A DNA stretch of 46,519 nt from Acidobacteriota bacterium (GCA_025352795.1 JANXSF010000099.1:1-46519), one strand, 5' to 3'; shown: positions 1-10,403, numbered from the stretch's first letter. Translations and numbers: made by a program. Notes: generated by a model from the letters alone, not told the origin.

Positions 1-356
1 AATGAATAGCAGCAAGTTCCATCAGCCGGGAGTCCGCTCGTCCCTGATGCTTGATTGACCGTGAATACCACGCCCGATACAGTGATCGTCCCTGTGCGCG
101 AAACTCCAGTATTCGGGGCTACGGAATAGACCAGCGTACCGCTGCCATTGCCCGTTGTTCCCGCCGTTATAGCAATCCATGGAACGGTGCTCGCAGCATT
201 CCACGCGCAACCGGTTGGTTCGGTCACCGCAACTTGCCCCGGTCCGCCGCCTGCCGCCGCCGCCTGCGAAACTGGATTCAGCGTCGGTGTGCAACCGCCA
301 GAAGTGCTCGATTGCGTAACGGAAAATGTCTGGCCACCAACCTTTATGTTGCCGGT
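1..356 (-). pseudogene. BACON-repeat protein fragment, no N-terminus, runs off left edge
   Basis: Read on the minus strand, the frame opens straight after a TGA at 359-357 and continues beyond base 1, with no start codon. It starts inside one BACON-type beta repeat (TGNIKVGGQTFSVTQ) and then holds a complete second one: the CTPTLNP strand, a Gly/Ala-rich loop, CAWNAAS, VPWIAITAG, GNGSGTLVYSV and RTGTITVSGVVFTVNQ. BACON (all-beta, Ig-like) repeats are common in secreted Acidobacteriota proteins and are thought to bind carbohydrate or form spacers. The first recognisable residues line up with the last strand of the next repeat, so the break lies close to base 357. The TonB receptor gene ends abruptly at the same place in another frame, so this looks like a deletion or assembly junction. 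The frame assignment is secure; whether any product is made is unknown. Confidence 0.75.
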
Positions 357-3258
357 TCATCCGAAGTGACGATGATCGAATTCGGGGCGCCGCTTTGATA
401 CGTAGTGACCCCGGCGAACTCCCATCCGCCGAGCGTGTTCTTCAAGATCGCGTGACGGCTTTTCTTGAAGAAGGGCAGTTCGTAAATATAGTTCACGTTC
501 AGCAGATGGGTGCGGTGAACAGATGACAGCCCGTAATCAGCGCGGGTGTTGTAGGAGTCCTGCGGAGAGCCTGAAGACGAATCGATGGCGCGCGACCACG
601 TGTAATTGGCGGTGATTGAGAAACCCGACGCGACGCGTCGGCTAATTGTGCTCTGCAGGCTGTTGTAGTTCGAGTTATCCCCGTGATCGCGCATGTTGAT
701 GTTTGCATAACCCAGGTAAGGTCTAAGCGCATTCTGGTTGATGTTGCTTGCCGGTGCGTTGAGACGTGTTCCCATACGCAACTGATTGATGTTAATCGTG
801 CGAGAGATGTGCTTCACCAGATTCCCGACATAGCCGACATCCAAGATGATCTTAAACGGCAGTTGCTGTTGCACACCCAGGTTGTAGGAAATCACGCTCG
901 GCGTTTTCAGGTCGCGAGGCAGCATCGTTAGGTTCGACGGGAAGTCACGTTGCGTGCCACCGGTGGGATTGTCAATATTCCCGTCAAAGATGCTGGCGGT
1001 GACATTGAACGGAGGGTTACCGCTGGGATTGATCAGCACATTGGTGGGAGTGCGATCGTAGAACATGCCAAAGCCGCCCCGAACGGCAGTGCGGCTAGTA
1101 GCAAACGGGTCGTACGCGAAGCCGAAACGCGGGCCGATGTCATAGTAGTTCGTATTATAGGCACCGCTCGAGAACCCGGCGAAGAGACGCTTCAGCGATG
1201 GGTCACTCGCGGCAGGAATGCGGCCGATGGCTTTGTCCGGAAAACTGGAGCAGAAGAAGGCGAGGCCATTATAGGGGTCGCCGCTGCCCGGCGTGATCGA
1301 ACCATCAGCGGCGCTCACCTGAGGCGCTTTCTTGGGATCGAATAAGGATGGCGCGAACGTCGAGGTATTTCCCAACGCATTGGTAAACGCCGGGAGATAG
1401 TTATACCGTACGCCCATTTCCATCGTGAGCTTGCGGGAAACCTTCCAGTTGTCCTGGAAGTAGAAATCAACCTGGTTGAAGCGTCCCCAAAAATCGGCAT
1501 CGGCACCGGACTCGATGTAATTCTGGAAGTTACCCAGCAGAACATCTCCGATAACGTTTCGCGTGGTAAGGCGTGCGGCGGGGGTAAACGAAACAGCGCC
1601 CTGATCGTTGAAGCGGATGTTTTCATCGGTGCGGCTGCGTGTGATGTGTACACCCGCCTTCAGTGAGTGCGAGCCCCACACTTTGCTGAAGTCGTCCTTC
1701 CACATGAAGATGCTGTTGTTCTTCTTAATGCGATCGCCGCCGTTATAACCGGCAAAGCCGGTGATGGAAAGATCCGGCACAATGCCAAAGCGATTGCCGG
1801 CCAGAAGCTCCGGAAAAGTAACACCGACCGTTGACCGCTTAAGGATGTTGTTCTGCGGATTGCCAACAATGATGTCGTGCGAAAGACTCATGCTGATGTG
1901 ATTCAACATGGTGGGAGAAAAGACGTGGGACAAGCCAAGCACGGTAACGTAGGCCGGACGCGGACGGCCGCCGGGAACAATGCCCAGATTGCCGCCCTGA
2001 AACGCGTCAATAATGTCCCATTCATCATGTACCCAGCGGTAGTTGAGCTGTGTCTTGGCGGAAAGGTTGTAATCGAAGCGCATCAGAAGTTCGCGAGGAT
2101 CAGTCTGGCTCACTCCGGTGGCCACATAATTGCCGCCGGGACCGCCAAAGTTCGGAAGGGGAATTGGGTTTAGCAGCTTGGGGCCATCACGAGAGAAGCG
2201 TGAGGCGGGTATGGTGCGATTGGCAAAGGACTGATTGTTCAATGGGTCAATAGGCGCGGCTAACGTAGACCCCGCGAAGTTACCCGCGCGTTCCGCCGCA
2301 GTGGCCACGTTGTTCACTCGGGTTGAGCCAATGTGGCTATACTTCCATTCCTGGCTGACAAAGAAGAACAGCTTCTGCTTGTCCACATTCCATTTCTTCG
2401 GAACGTAGACCGGCCCCCCCACCGTATAGCCGAAATCGTTGAAACGCAGCGGGTCCACCTGCCGGGCGAAGAAGGAGCGCGCGTCGAAGAAGTCGTTGCG
2501 AACGAACTCGAACATCGTCCCGTGAAACCGCTGTGTTCCGCTCTTGGTGATGACGTTGATCAGCGCGCCGGAGCGCCCGCCGAACTCGGCGCTATAGCCG
2601 GAGGTGAGTATCTTTACTTCGGCAATGGCGTCGGCACTAGGATTTACTGCCGCGTTGGAGTTGCCGCCGTTATCCATGTTTTCCGCTCCATCGATGTTGA
2701 AGGCGATCGAGTCCGTGCGAATGCCATTGATGCGCTGGCCGGTCGTGGAGAGGGCAAGTCCAAAGGGATCGAGCGTCGTCGCCACCGCCCCGGGAATCAG
2801 GCGCAGAAGCTGCGAATAGTTGCGGCCGTTCAAAGCCACCTGGCTCAATTGCTGGTCGGAAATGACGCGAGTAACGTCGCCTGAGGCGGTCTGCACCTGT
2901 TCGATCGCGGCGCTGACGGAAACGGATTCGGCAAGTGAGCCCACTTCCATCTTGAAGTCGATATTGCGCCGCGTGGCGGCATCCAGCGTTACGCCCGTCT
3001 GTACGGAGGTCCGAAACCCCGCTTCTCGGCAGAGACGTTGTACTTGCCTTCCGGGAGGCCGGCGAACACGAATACGCCGGTCTCGGCCGTCTCGATGGTT
3101 CGCTTCAAACCAGTCTGAGTATGCGTGGCGGTGATCACGCAACCCGGAATGGCCGCACCTGTCGGATCGCTCACCTGGCCGGAAATTTCGCCAACGTTCG
3201 ATTGTCCAAACATAGCGGAGGTCACAACCGCGGCCATCAGCAGACGAGTGATCAACAT
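344..3258 (-). pseudogene. Oar-like TonB-dependent receptor, frameshifted and C-terminally truncated
   Basis: The start is ATG 3258-3256, behind a GGGAGG ribosome site. The first frame encodes a signal peptide (MLITRLLMAAVVTSAMFGQ) and a carboxypeptidase-regulatory beta domain (VGEISGQVSDPTGAAIPG, ending LPEGKYNVSAEKRGF). At the C4 run 3017-3020 the frame breaks; one extra G on the coding strand rejoins it to FRTSVQTGVTLDAATRR. The second frame holds the plug (LNGRNYSQLLRLIPG, NIDGAENMD, SGYSAEFGGRSGALINVITKSG) and most of the beta-barrel. Members of this family are outer-membrane receptors thought to import large substrates or bind polymers. The reading stops at 344, right after GGWEFAGVTTYQSGAPNSI, so the final barrel strands are missing and BACON coding begins. 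The rejoined length is about 971 residues. The frameshift may be a real mutation or a homopolymer sequencing error; the truncated end is a separate problem. Confidence 0.85.
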
Positions 3259-3399
3259 GAAAATCCTCCCGGCGTGGACGCGGAAACCATCAAAAGGTTT
3301 CCAGCACACCGGGCATTATTGTACACTGAATGCGCGACAGATCCTAGGGCCCAAAATGTGGAAGGCTCGCTGGTATGTTCAGATGGAGTGGAGGCGTAA

Positions 3400-4985
3400 G
3401 TGGGAGTGTTTCTCGGATTGTTATTACTGGCAGGGCTTGCCTTATCCGGTGCGACCGCACCAGAAATCACCATCGAAATTAAAGACTTCGCCGCTTTGCC
3501 AATTACGGGAGCCATGGACGGAGTGGGCAATAGCGCGGGGCTCTTGGCGAGGGTCAACTTTCTCCGCGAAGAGCCTGCCGGCTCCAAAAAACGACTCTTC
3601 GCGAACGATCTGAACGGTCCCCTGTACTTGTTCGACAGGGTGACGAAACAGTTCAGTGAGTATCTGAACCTGAATGGAGCGGGTGACCGCAAGGGTTTAT
3701 TCCACCGGACAGTAATCGACAACTTACTGGCCAGCGGATTTATCAGTTTTGAGTTCGATCCTGACTACGCTCGCAATGGTAAGTTCTACACCATTCACTT
3801 AGAAGACCCGACTCTACCGGCGTCGCCCGTCCCGGATAACAGAAATTTCCCAGGACTGAAACTCAATCACTTCGCGGTGACGCCCCCGGTTCGAACCTTT
3901 GGCGATACTCAGGCTGAGTCAGTCTTAGTGGAGTGGACGGATACCAATATCGCGAACACCACGTTCGAGGGCACCGCGAGAGAGTTGATGCGGCTGCAGT
4001 ATAACGGCCGCATTCATCCCATGGGCGACATTGCTTTCAACCCCGCAGCCAAGCGTGGCGATCCGGATTGGAGAGTGATGTATGTGGCGTGCGGCGATGG
4101 CGGGTCGGGAGAACAGAAGACTAAAATTCGCCACAATCCACAGCGTCTGGATATGCTGGTGGGCAAAATTCTGAGGATCATTCCGGACTTGAAGGAGCAC
4201 CCGGCTTCCAGTACCGTCAGTGAAAATGGCCGCTACCGGATTCCGAACGACAATCCTTTTGCGTCTCTCAGCGGGGCGCGCAAAGAGATTTGGGCCTATG
4301 GGCTTCGCAATCCTCACCGCCTTACCTGGGACGTGAATCCGGCTGACCCGAAGAATCCGCATCTGATTACTTTGGTGATTGGACTGCGAAGCTGGGAAAC
4401 GGTGGACATCATTCATAAGGGCGCGAACTATGGTTATTCTGAGCGCGAAGGGCCACAGCAGCTCAAACCGGATAACACCTTGACGGCGGTCCCGGACGAA
4501 GACAAGATCCCGGTGCGCATTGACGAAACCGCAACCGAGGGCACAGTCACTCCGCGCTATCCCGTGATTGCCTACAACCATGTACGCGGCGTGGGCGGCG
4601 ATGCCATTGCAAGCGGCTTCGTCTATCGGGGCAAGGCCATTCCCCAATTGCGCGGCAAGTTCCTGTTCGGTGACATCACCACCGGCAAGCTTTGGTGGGC
4701 TGACTTCCGGGAAATGTTAGCCGCTGACGATACCGATCCTAAAACGATGGCGGAGATTCATGAACTGAAAGTGGCACGCAATGGCGAAGTTTATAAGAAT
4801 ATGGCGCCATCATCGAGTCTGAATATCACAAACGCGGAGGAAAGGCGGAACATTTGCCTGGCTTTGGACGCCTGCCCGGGGGACGCGCGGATATTCGCTT
4901 TGCCGTCGATGCGGCTGGCGAGTTGTATATATTGAGCAAGAGCGACGGCGTGATTCGCGCCGTGATTGGAGCATCGGCAAAATGA
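3400..4985 (+). pseudogene. PQQ-type sugar (sorbosone/glucose) dehydrogenase, late -1 frameshift
   Basis: The start is GTG 3400, behind GGAGG with a 5-nt spacer. A short hydrophobic signal segment (GVFLGLLLLAGLALSG) is followed by a GSDH-type six-bladed propeller: GDIAFNPAAKRGDPDWRVMY, ACGDGGSG, HNPQRLDMLVGKILRI, YGLRNPHRLTWD and GLRSWETVDIIHKGANYGY. These periplasmic quinoproteins oxidise sugars or aldehydes and pass electrons to c-type cytochromes. The open frame ends at 4935 with a tail unlike the family. A single missing base near 4805 (ATGGCGCC, expected ATGGCGGCC) restores IIESEYHKRGG, ADIRFAVDAAGELYILS and a TGA at 4983-4985. That stop overlaps the ATG of the next cytochrome gene by four bases, so the restored end is very likely the ancestral one (about 528 residues). 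The substrate is unknown. Confidence 0.85.
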
Positions 4986-5314
4986 GATTAACCCAAGTTG
5001 TGTTCACGGGAATTGTGCTTTCGGTATGCGTGGCGATTCTCCTGTCCGCTCCTCCGGAAAAGGCCGATCCGGTGGCAGGGAAAGCCATCTTTCAGGAAAA
5101 ATGCGCCGAATGCCACAATGCGGATAACAAGGAAACCAAAGATGGCCCGGGCTTTGCAGGCGTCAAGAACGGAAAACTCCCGAGCGGCCGTCCGGCGACA
5201 CATGATGTGATTCTGGACCTGGTAACGAAAGGACAGGAATCTATGCCCGCCTTCAAAGAGCTTCTAAGCGAGCAACAGCGGGAGGATGTCGTTGCGTACG
5301 TCATGACACTTTGA
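4982..5314 (+). CDS. Small secreted class I cytochrome c
   Basis: 110 residues: an N-terminal signal/anchor segment (VVFTGIVLSVCVAILLSAPP), one heme c site (CAECH, about residues 42-46), and a distal methionine in MPAF (about residue 89) as the likely axial ligand. The fold continues to VVAYVMTL, the usual last helix. It is a periplasmic electron carrier. The ATG lies inside the restored stop of the upstream sugar dehydrogenase (ATGA, 4-nt overlap), which implies translational coupling and that this protein is that enzyme's electron acceptor. This gene is intact although its partner and neighbours are frameshifted. Confidence 0.9.
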   Translation: MRLTQVVFTGIVLSVCVAILLSAPPEKADPVAGKAIFQEKCAECHNADNKETKDGPGFAGVKNGKLPSGRPATHDVILDLVTKGQESMPAFKELLSEQQREDVVAYVMTL

Positions 5315-5357
5315 TGTCACGCAATGTCCGCGCGTCTGGACGCCTCCACACCTTTCG

Positions 5358-6236
5358 TCATTTCTTCCGGACGAATGGGTTCTCATACCAGACTACGTTC
5401 TTGCTCTCAAAGCCGGCCACCAGCAGATCGGCAGTTCCGTCGCCATTCATGTCCACCATTCGCAAATCATAGGAAGATTGATCGTCCGAAATCTGGTGCG
5501 GCTTGAAGTTGCCTTTGCCGTCATTTTCAAACCACCTGGCGATCCGTGAATCTTTGGCGACGGTGACCACATCCGGCTTGCCATCTCCATTCACGTCAAA
5601 TATCGCCAGCGCGTGAGAACCTTTGATCTCCGCGTCAATGTCATGGGCCTTCCAATCCGGCGCGGCAAACCAGGTGAGACCAACGCCATGCCCTCGCGAC
5701 CCCACAAAATCCGGCTTGCCATCGCCGTTCAAATCGCCAATCTGAATATTGGTTGCGCCAAACTCGTTGCCAGCGATTAAGTGCTTCGTCCACGGGAGCC
5801 GCGGATTCTTACCTTGCTCCCACCAGGCGAACCAGTTGCCGCCCGGCGAATCTTTCGCGGCGCCGGCAATGTCGGGACGTCCGTCACCATTCACATCGCC
5901 GAACGCAAGATAGTGGCTCAACCCTGGGGCATCGCCGTTCGCAAACGAGTAGCGCGGCCACCGCTCGCTCGCTTTCGCACCCATCGGCACGCTGTACCAA
6001 GCCAGCGCATCCTTCATCGCCCCCCGGGGTTGACCACTACTAGCGGCCAGATCGAGCCTGCCATCCCCATCGACATCACCCAACAAGAGACCGTGGACGC
6101 CATCGAATCAGGCCGTATTTGGCGGGATCCAGGGTGATAAAGAAGGATGTGCGGTCGTGAAGAGCGCCTGGAATTTATCGCCACGAAGGGCTTCCAGAAA
6201 TTGGTCTGATTGCGCGGGAGTGAAGTACTTGATAAC
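5358..6236 (-). pseudogene. FG-GAP/VCBS repeat protein with degraded N-terminal part
   Basis: The open part (5358 to about 6086) encodes four to five FG-GAP beta-propeller repeats with calcium-type loops: GDVDGDGRLDLA, GDVNGDGRPDIAG, GDLNGDGKPDFVG, DVNGDGKPDVVTV and DMNGDGTADLLV. Such proteins are secreted and structural or adhesive. No good ATG exists at the start of this frame. Upstream, homologous-looking sequence continues in other frames: FDGVHGLLLGD joins the repeats in frame, FITLDPAKYG sits in a second frame just before it (about 6100-6140), and YFTPAQSDQFLEALRGDKFQ in a third (to about 6236). At least two indels are therefore needed to rebuild the N-terminus, and no signal peptide remains. 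The gene is convergent with the cytochrome gene. Confidence 0.7.
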
Positions 6237-6409
6237 CGGCCTTGCGGCGCTTCGTGATTCGCATTCGTGCTGATGCGGGATTGCGTTCGACCACGTTCCA
6301 ATCCACGGCGAAGTTGAGCGCGCGGCAGGGTTCGATTCGCGCTCACAATGAACGGTCATTCTATCGCGCTACCCAATGCCTTCGCCGTGACTTACGGTAA
6401 ACTCAGACC

Positions 6410-7020
6410 ATGACGTTCGCATTCGACGACGCATTCCTCCCAGCAACTTTGATGGCTCATTCTATGACCGACGAAGAATTCACTGCCTTTTGTGCCGAAC
6501 ATCCCGACCTTAACTTTGAAATGTCCGCAGAAGGGGAACTGATTGTTATCGCACCCACGCATTCCGATACTGGTGCCTGTAGCTTGGAGGTCGGCACGGA
6601 GCCAGAAATTGGGCCAGGAAGGACCGCTGGGGCATCGCCTGCGATTCCTCCACAGGCTTCGTTCTGCCCAATGGTGCTCGCCGATCCCCTGATGCATCCT
6701 GGACGCTGAAGAGCTGTGTGCAGCAACTTGGCGCACGCCAGCGGAAAACGTTCTGGCATCTTTGCCCCGACTTCGTTGTTGAGGTTCGATCCGATAGCTA
6801 CCGCCTAAAGCCGCTTCACAAGAAAATGGTTGAGTATCTCGAACAAGGGGCGCAGCTAGGTTGGCTCATTGATCCACAAAACCGCACAATTGAAATCTAC
6901 CGAACCAATGGTGATGTGGAAAAGTTTACTGGCATGGACAAAGTCGAAGGCGAAGGCGAAGGTCCGGTGGTCGGCCTGGTGCTCGATTTGAAATATGTGT
7001 GGGACCCGTTCAGCGATTAG
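6410..7020 (+). pseudogene. Uma2/DUF820 nuclease-fold protein, -1 frameshift
   Basis: Two adjoining frames together give a full-length Uma2-family protein of about 203 residues. The first (ATG 6410) contains MTDEEFTAFCAEHPDLNFE and GELIVIAPTHSDTG; the frame breaks near 6600. The second resumes with ARNWARKDRWGIACDSSTGF, LPNGARRSPDASW, then CPDFVVEVRSDSYRL and YLEQGAQLGWLIDP. Adding one base near 6600 joins them exactly. Uma2 proteins have a PD-(D/E)XK-like restriction fold and are abundant in Acidobacteriota and cyanobacteria; their role is poorly known. The acidic core residues (DASW and VVEV) are kept. No clear ribosome site precedes the ATG. It is the last of the damaged genes before an intact region starts. 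Confidence 0.8.
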
Positions 7021-7050
7021 AATTTGGTCTTGCGCAACCACGCCCAAATA

Positions 7051-7479
7051 TTACTGTGCTTTGGCCGCTTTGCTTCGCAGTTCCAGCACTAGCAGCATTA
7101 CCTGATTTTCCAACTGATCCCGCACTTGGCGAAACACCCCTTCGCCTTGACCAATTGGATCGAACACAACCCAATTTCTGGCTACCGATTGTAGACCGCG
7201 TGCGATAGGTTGTCCGCTCATGTTGATCACCACGTCGAAGGCGGCGCGCTGATACAGTTCCAGCCCCTTGGGGAATTGTTGGTCAATGGGTAGATTCTTT
7301 TCCAACATCACTTTTCGGGTCAGGCTGGGAATGCTGACGGTGGGCATTAAGCCGGCACTGAATGCATCCAGCACGTCCGATCCATAGGCTCGTGCAAAGC
7401 CCTCTGCAATCTGGCTGCGGCAGGCGTTGCCAATGCAAATAAATAATACCTTGAATTTTTTGGAAACTGGTGGCCGCAC
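7051..7479 (-). CDS. Low-molecular-weight phosphatase / ArsC-like protein
   Basis: 142 residues. The phosphate-binding loop CIGNACR (C15-x5-R21) followed by SQIAEGFAR is the hallmark of the low-molecular-weight tyrosine phosphatase and thioredoxin-linked arsenate reductase superfamily. A late FDP matches the general-acid Asp region. The GTG start (7479-7477) overlaps the pdxT TAG stop by one base, so it is co-transcribed and probably coupled with the vitamin B6 genes. The sequence cannot separate phosphatase from arsenate reductase; no ars genes are nearby, and the context suggests a phosphatase role. Confidence 0.8.
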   Translation of the reverse strand: MRPPVSKKFKVLFICIGNACRSQIAEGFARAYGSDVLDAFSAGLMPTVSIPSLTRKVMLEKNLPIDQQFPKGLELYQRAAFDVVINMSGQPIARGLQSVARNWVVFDPIGQGEGVFRQVRDQLENQVMLLVLELRSKAAKAQ

Positions 7480-8057
7480 TAATTCAACCTTTCAATAAAC
7501 AGTTTATGCACCGGGTTGTGGGTAGACAATTCCGGATGAAAGGTAGCAACCATGTGACGACCTTCTTCCACCAGCACTGGAAGCCCTTTGTAGGATGCTA
7601 TCACTTTTACGTTAGGTCCCACGCGACGGATAATGGGGGCGCGGATAAATACGGCTTCCAATTCGCTTCCGGCAAGTGGGCCAGCCAGATCGCTTCCATA
7701 TAATTTGGCAATGGTGGAATCCAACTGTCTGCCGTAACCGTTGCGTTCCACCCCTATATCTACCAGATTGAAAGAGAATTGGGCAGGGTTTATGACTTCT
7801 TTTGCCAACAAAATTGCCCCGGCACAAGTGCCAAAGATAGGCTTGCTGGCACCGAACGCCTGAATGGCTTCCGTCAGATTTTCCATCTCAAGGAGCTTCA
7901 GCATGGTAGTGCTTTCGCCCCCTGGGATGATCAGCGCATCCACTGCGAAAAGTTGCGCGGCGGTTCGGACTTCGCAGGCCGTGGCGCCTGCCGATTCCAC
8001 AGCCGCCACGTGTGCCGCAAAGTCCCCTTGGAGTGCCAGAATTCCCACCGTTGCCAT
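7479..8057 (-). CDS. pdxT: PdxT, glutaminase subunit of PLP synthase
   Basis: 192 residues, the usual length. PdxT releases ammonia from glutamine and channels it to PdxS for pyridoxal 5'-phosphate synthesis (the DXP-independent route). Visible are the GILALQGDF start, the GGEST oxyanion motif (about residues 46-50), the nucleophile C78 in FGTCAGA, and the His174/Glu176 pair in TFHPELS. The ATG at 8057 lies six bases after the pdxS stop. The full triad is present, so the enzyme should be active. Confidence 0.97.
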   Translation of the reverse strand: MATVGILALQGDFAAHVAAVESAGATACEVRTAAQLFAVDALIIPGGESTTMLKLLEMENLTEAIQAFGASKPIFGTCAGAILLAKEVINPAQFSFNLVDIGVERNGYGRQLDSTIAKLYGSDLAGPLAGSELEAVFIRAPIIRRVGPNVKVIASYKGLPVLVEEGRHMVATFHPELSTHNPVHKLFIERLN

Positions 8058-8063
8058 GGGTAA

Positions 8064-8948
8064 TTACCAACCGCGTGTTTGCATCAATTCGCCTTCGGCG
8101 ATCTTCGAGATTTCCAAACCAGCCATGCCGATGCCCAATTTGTCGCTCGCTTCCAGCAGCTTCGCCGGATTGTTGTAGTAAGTAGCGGCCATTACAATGG
8201 CTCGTGCGCGAAGTTCGGGATCGCCAGATTTGAAAATGCCGGAACCGACGAATACCGCCTCGGCACCTAATTGCATAACCAGAGCGGCGTCGGCGGGCGT
8301 CGCAATTCCACCGGCACTGAAGTTGGGAACGGGCAACCTGCCGTGCTTGGCACAGTATTCCACCAATTCCAACGGTGCCTGCAGCTTCTTCGCCTCATGA
8401 ACCAGTTCTTCATGACCCAACACCGTCAGTTGGCGCATTTCCTTAACGATGGTTCGGATATGACGAACAGCTTCCACAATGTTGCCGGAACCGGCTTCGC
8501 CCTTGGTTCGAATCATCGCCGCGCCTTCGGCAATGCGCCGTAACGCTTCGCCCAAATTTCGCGCGCCGCATACAAAGGGAACTTTGAAATCGCGCTTGGC
8601 GATGTGGTGCTCTTCATCTGCCGGGGTGAGCACTTCCGATTCATCAATGAAATCCACTTCCAGGGATTCAAGAATCCGCGCTTCCATAAAGTGGCCTATG
8701 CGGGCCTTGGCCATCACTGGAATGGAAACGGTAGCCATAATCTCACGAATTTTGGAGATCGGGGCCATCCGCGCAACTCCGCCATCGCGACGAATATCGC
8801 TGGGGACCCGTTCCAACGCCATCACCGCACAGGCACCGCATTTCTCAGCTATTTCAGCTTGTTCTGCGTTGGTGACGTCCATAATGACGCCACCTTTGAG
8901 CATTTCGGCTAGGCCTACTTTAACTCGGAAACTTTCACTTAACAGCAT
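8064..8948 (-). CDS. pdxS: PdxS, PLP synthase catalytic subunit
   Basis: 294 residues, full length. PdxS condenses ribose 5-phosphate, glyceraldehyde 3-phosphate and PdxT-derived ammonia into PLP. Catalytic residues are in place: D24 (VIMDVTN), K81 ([10 protein letters not shown]) and K149 ([10 protein letters not shown]), with the phosphate-binding [13 protein letters not shown] loop. A strong AAGGAGG ribosome site precedes the ATG. It sits between the MocR-type regulator (36-nt gap) and pdxT on the same strand. Confidence 0.98.
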   Translation of the reverse strand: MLLSESFRVKVGLAEMLKGGVIMDVTNAEQAEIAEKCGACAVMALERVPSDIRRDGGVARMAPISKIREIMATVSIPVMAKARIGHFMEARILESLEVDFIDESEVLTPADEEHHIAKRDFKVPFVCGARNLGEALRRIAEGAAMIRTKGEAGSGNIVEAVRHIRTIVKEMRQLTVLGHEELVHEAKKLQAPLELVEYCAKHGRLPVPNFSAGGIATPADAALVMQLGAEAVFVGSGIFKSGDPELRARAIVMAATYYNNPAKLLEASDKLGIGMAGLEISKIAEGELMQTRGW

Positions 8949-8984
8949 GGTTCATCCTCCTTATGGACAACCTTACAACCTAAA

Positions 8985-10403
8985 CTAAACAACTGCTTCC
9001 GGCGCTCTTTCGCGGGGAAGTACACCAGCAATCGCGCTCGCAAATAATTTACCTAAGCGAGCTAAGCCATCGGCGATCTGCTCCGGCGTGAGACCTGCAA
9101 AACTCAAACGAAAACTTCGGCTGTGGTCGGCATTCACTTCAAACGCGTGCCCTGGTAAATAGCTCACCCCAATGCGTTCGGCATGTCGGGCAAGCACCGT
9201 CGAATCGAGACCTGCAGGCAGTGTCACCCACAGGTTCATGCCGCCTTCCGGCTTGGTAAACATGGTTCCAACCGGCAGATGCTGAGCGCACGCCTGCAGC
9301 ACTGCTTTTAATCGAACCCCGCCAGAGGCGCACATACGGTCCCGATGAGCGGACATCAAACCGCTTTCGGCGAATCGCAGCAGAACAGCTTGGGAGAGTT
9401 GATCACTATGCAGGTCGCACGCCTGTTTTAATTCGGCCAGACGGTTGACGATCAATCTTGGACCAATGATCCAGCCAACACGCAAACCGGGGAAGGCAAT
9501 CTTGGAAAAGCTGCCTAACTGAATGGTGGCCCCGGTTTCATCCAGTGCTTTGAGCGATGGAATGTCCTGGCCAGTGTAGCGTAACTCTTCGTAAATGTTG
9601 TTTTCCACCAATTGGATGCCCGCTTTGCGAGTCGCCTTGAGCAGTTCCTGACGTGCGACAAGGGGCATGGTGATGCCCGTGGGATTTTGGAAATTAGGAG
9701 TGACCACCGCAATGCCAATGCGATTTTCGTTCTGATCCGGGATGCGAATGCCAGATTCCGTCACTGTCAATCCAATGCACTTGCGACCAGGGCGGGCGAA
9801 GACGCTTTTGACACCGGGATTCACCGGATCTTCCACCGCAGCCACTTCATCGGCAAAGGCTCTGTCTAAAAGATCCAAGGCTTGTTGGCAGCCGTTGGTG
9901 ATCAGAATTTCATCGTCTTTGCGGGCAACTCCTTGTCGTCTGGCAGTATCTAACAAATAGCGCCGCAAGGGTTCGTAGCCGAAAGGTGAGCCTAACTGCA
10001 AAATTTGAAGAATTTCCGGGGAGGCAACCACGCTTTGGCAGCAGGCTCGAAAATCTTCTAAGGGGAATAGGTCTTGGCCGGGGCAGGAAGTTGAGAAACT
10101 GATGAAGTCATCCAAATTGGATGGTCTAATTCCCGATTCTCGGCGGATTGGCTGATGGGAAATGAAGCTGCCACGTCCCACTTGGCCCGATAGCAGGCCA
10201 TCTTCTTCCAGCACGGAATAGGCTGCCGACACAGTGGAACGATTCAATCCCAAATGTCCGGCTAAGTCTCGAGTAGGTGGTAATTTGTCGCCTGGTTGGA
10301 GTTGGCCCAGAGAAATCGCTGATCGGATCTGGTCGGCCAACTGCCGGTACACGGGAATCGGTGAAGAATTGGTGAAATCCGGCTTGAGGAATTGCAGCGT
10401 CAC
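8985..10403 (-). CDS. pdxR: MocR/PdxR-type transcriptional regulator (GntR-aminotransferase fusion)
   Basis: 472 residues from GTG 10403, preferred over the upstream ATG 10448 because GGAGGA sits just before it and MTLQFLKPDF matches family starts. The N-terminal GntR winged helix (PVYRQLADQI, KLPPTRDLAGHLGLNRSTV, GRGSF) is fused to a fold-type I aminotransferase domain with NGCQQALDLL, TPNFQNPTG and the PLP lysine in GSFSKIAFPGLRVGW. PdxR proteins use PLP as effector and activate pdxST. Here the gene lies directly upstream of pdxS on the same strand rather than divergently, which fits an autoregulated operon. The pdxR name rests on that context plus domain architecture. Confidence 0.9.
   Translation of the reverse strand: MTLQFLKPDFTNSSPIPVYRQLADQIRSAISLGQLQPGDKLPPTRDLAGHLGLNRSTVSAAYSVLEEDGLLSGQVGRGSFISHQPIRRESGIRPSNLDDFISFSTSCPGQDLFPLEDFRACCQSVVASPEILQILQLGSPFGYEPLRRYLLDTARRQGVARKDDEILITNGCQQALDLLDRAFADEVAAVEDPVNPGVKSVFARPGRKCIGLTVTESGIRIPDQNENRIGIAVVTPNFQNPTGITMPLVARQELLKATRKAGIQLVENNIYEELRYTGQDIPSLKALDETGATIQLGSFSKIAFPGLRVGWIIGPRLIVNRLAELKQACDLHSDQLSQAVLLRFAESGLMSAHRDRMCASGGVRLKAVLQACAQHLPVGTMFTKPEGGMNLWVTLPAGLDSTVLARHAERIGVSYLPGHAFEVNADHSRSFRLSFAGLTPEQIADGLARLGKLFASAIAGVLPRERAPEAVV

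Noticed and set aside
22-360. Minus-strand frame beginning MNRQHKGWW
   Set aside because: A neighbouring frame on the same strand gives clear BACON repeats, so this one is a shadow.
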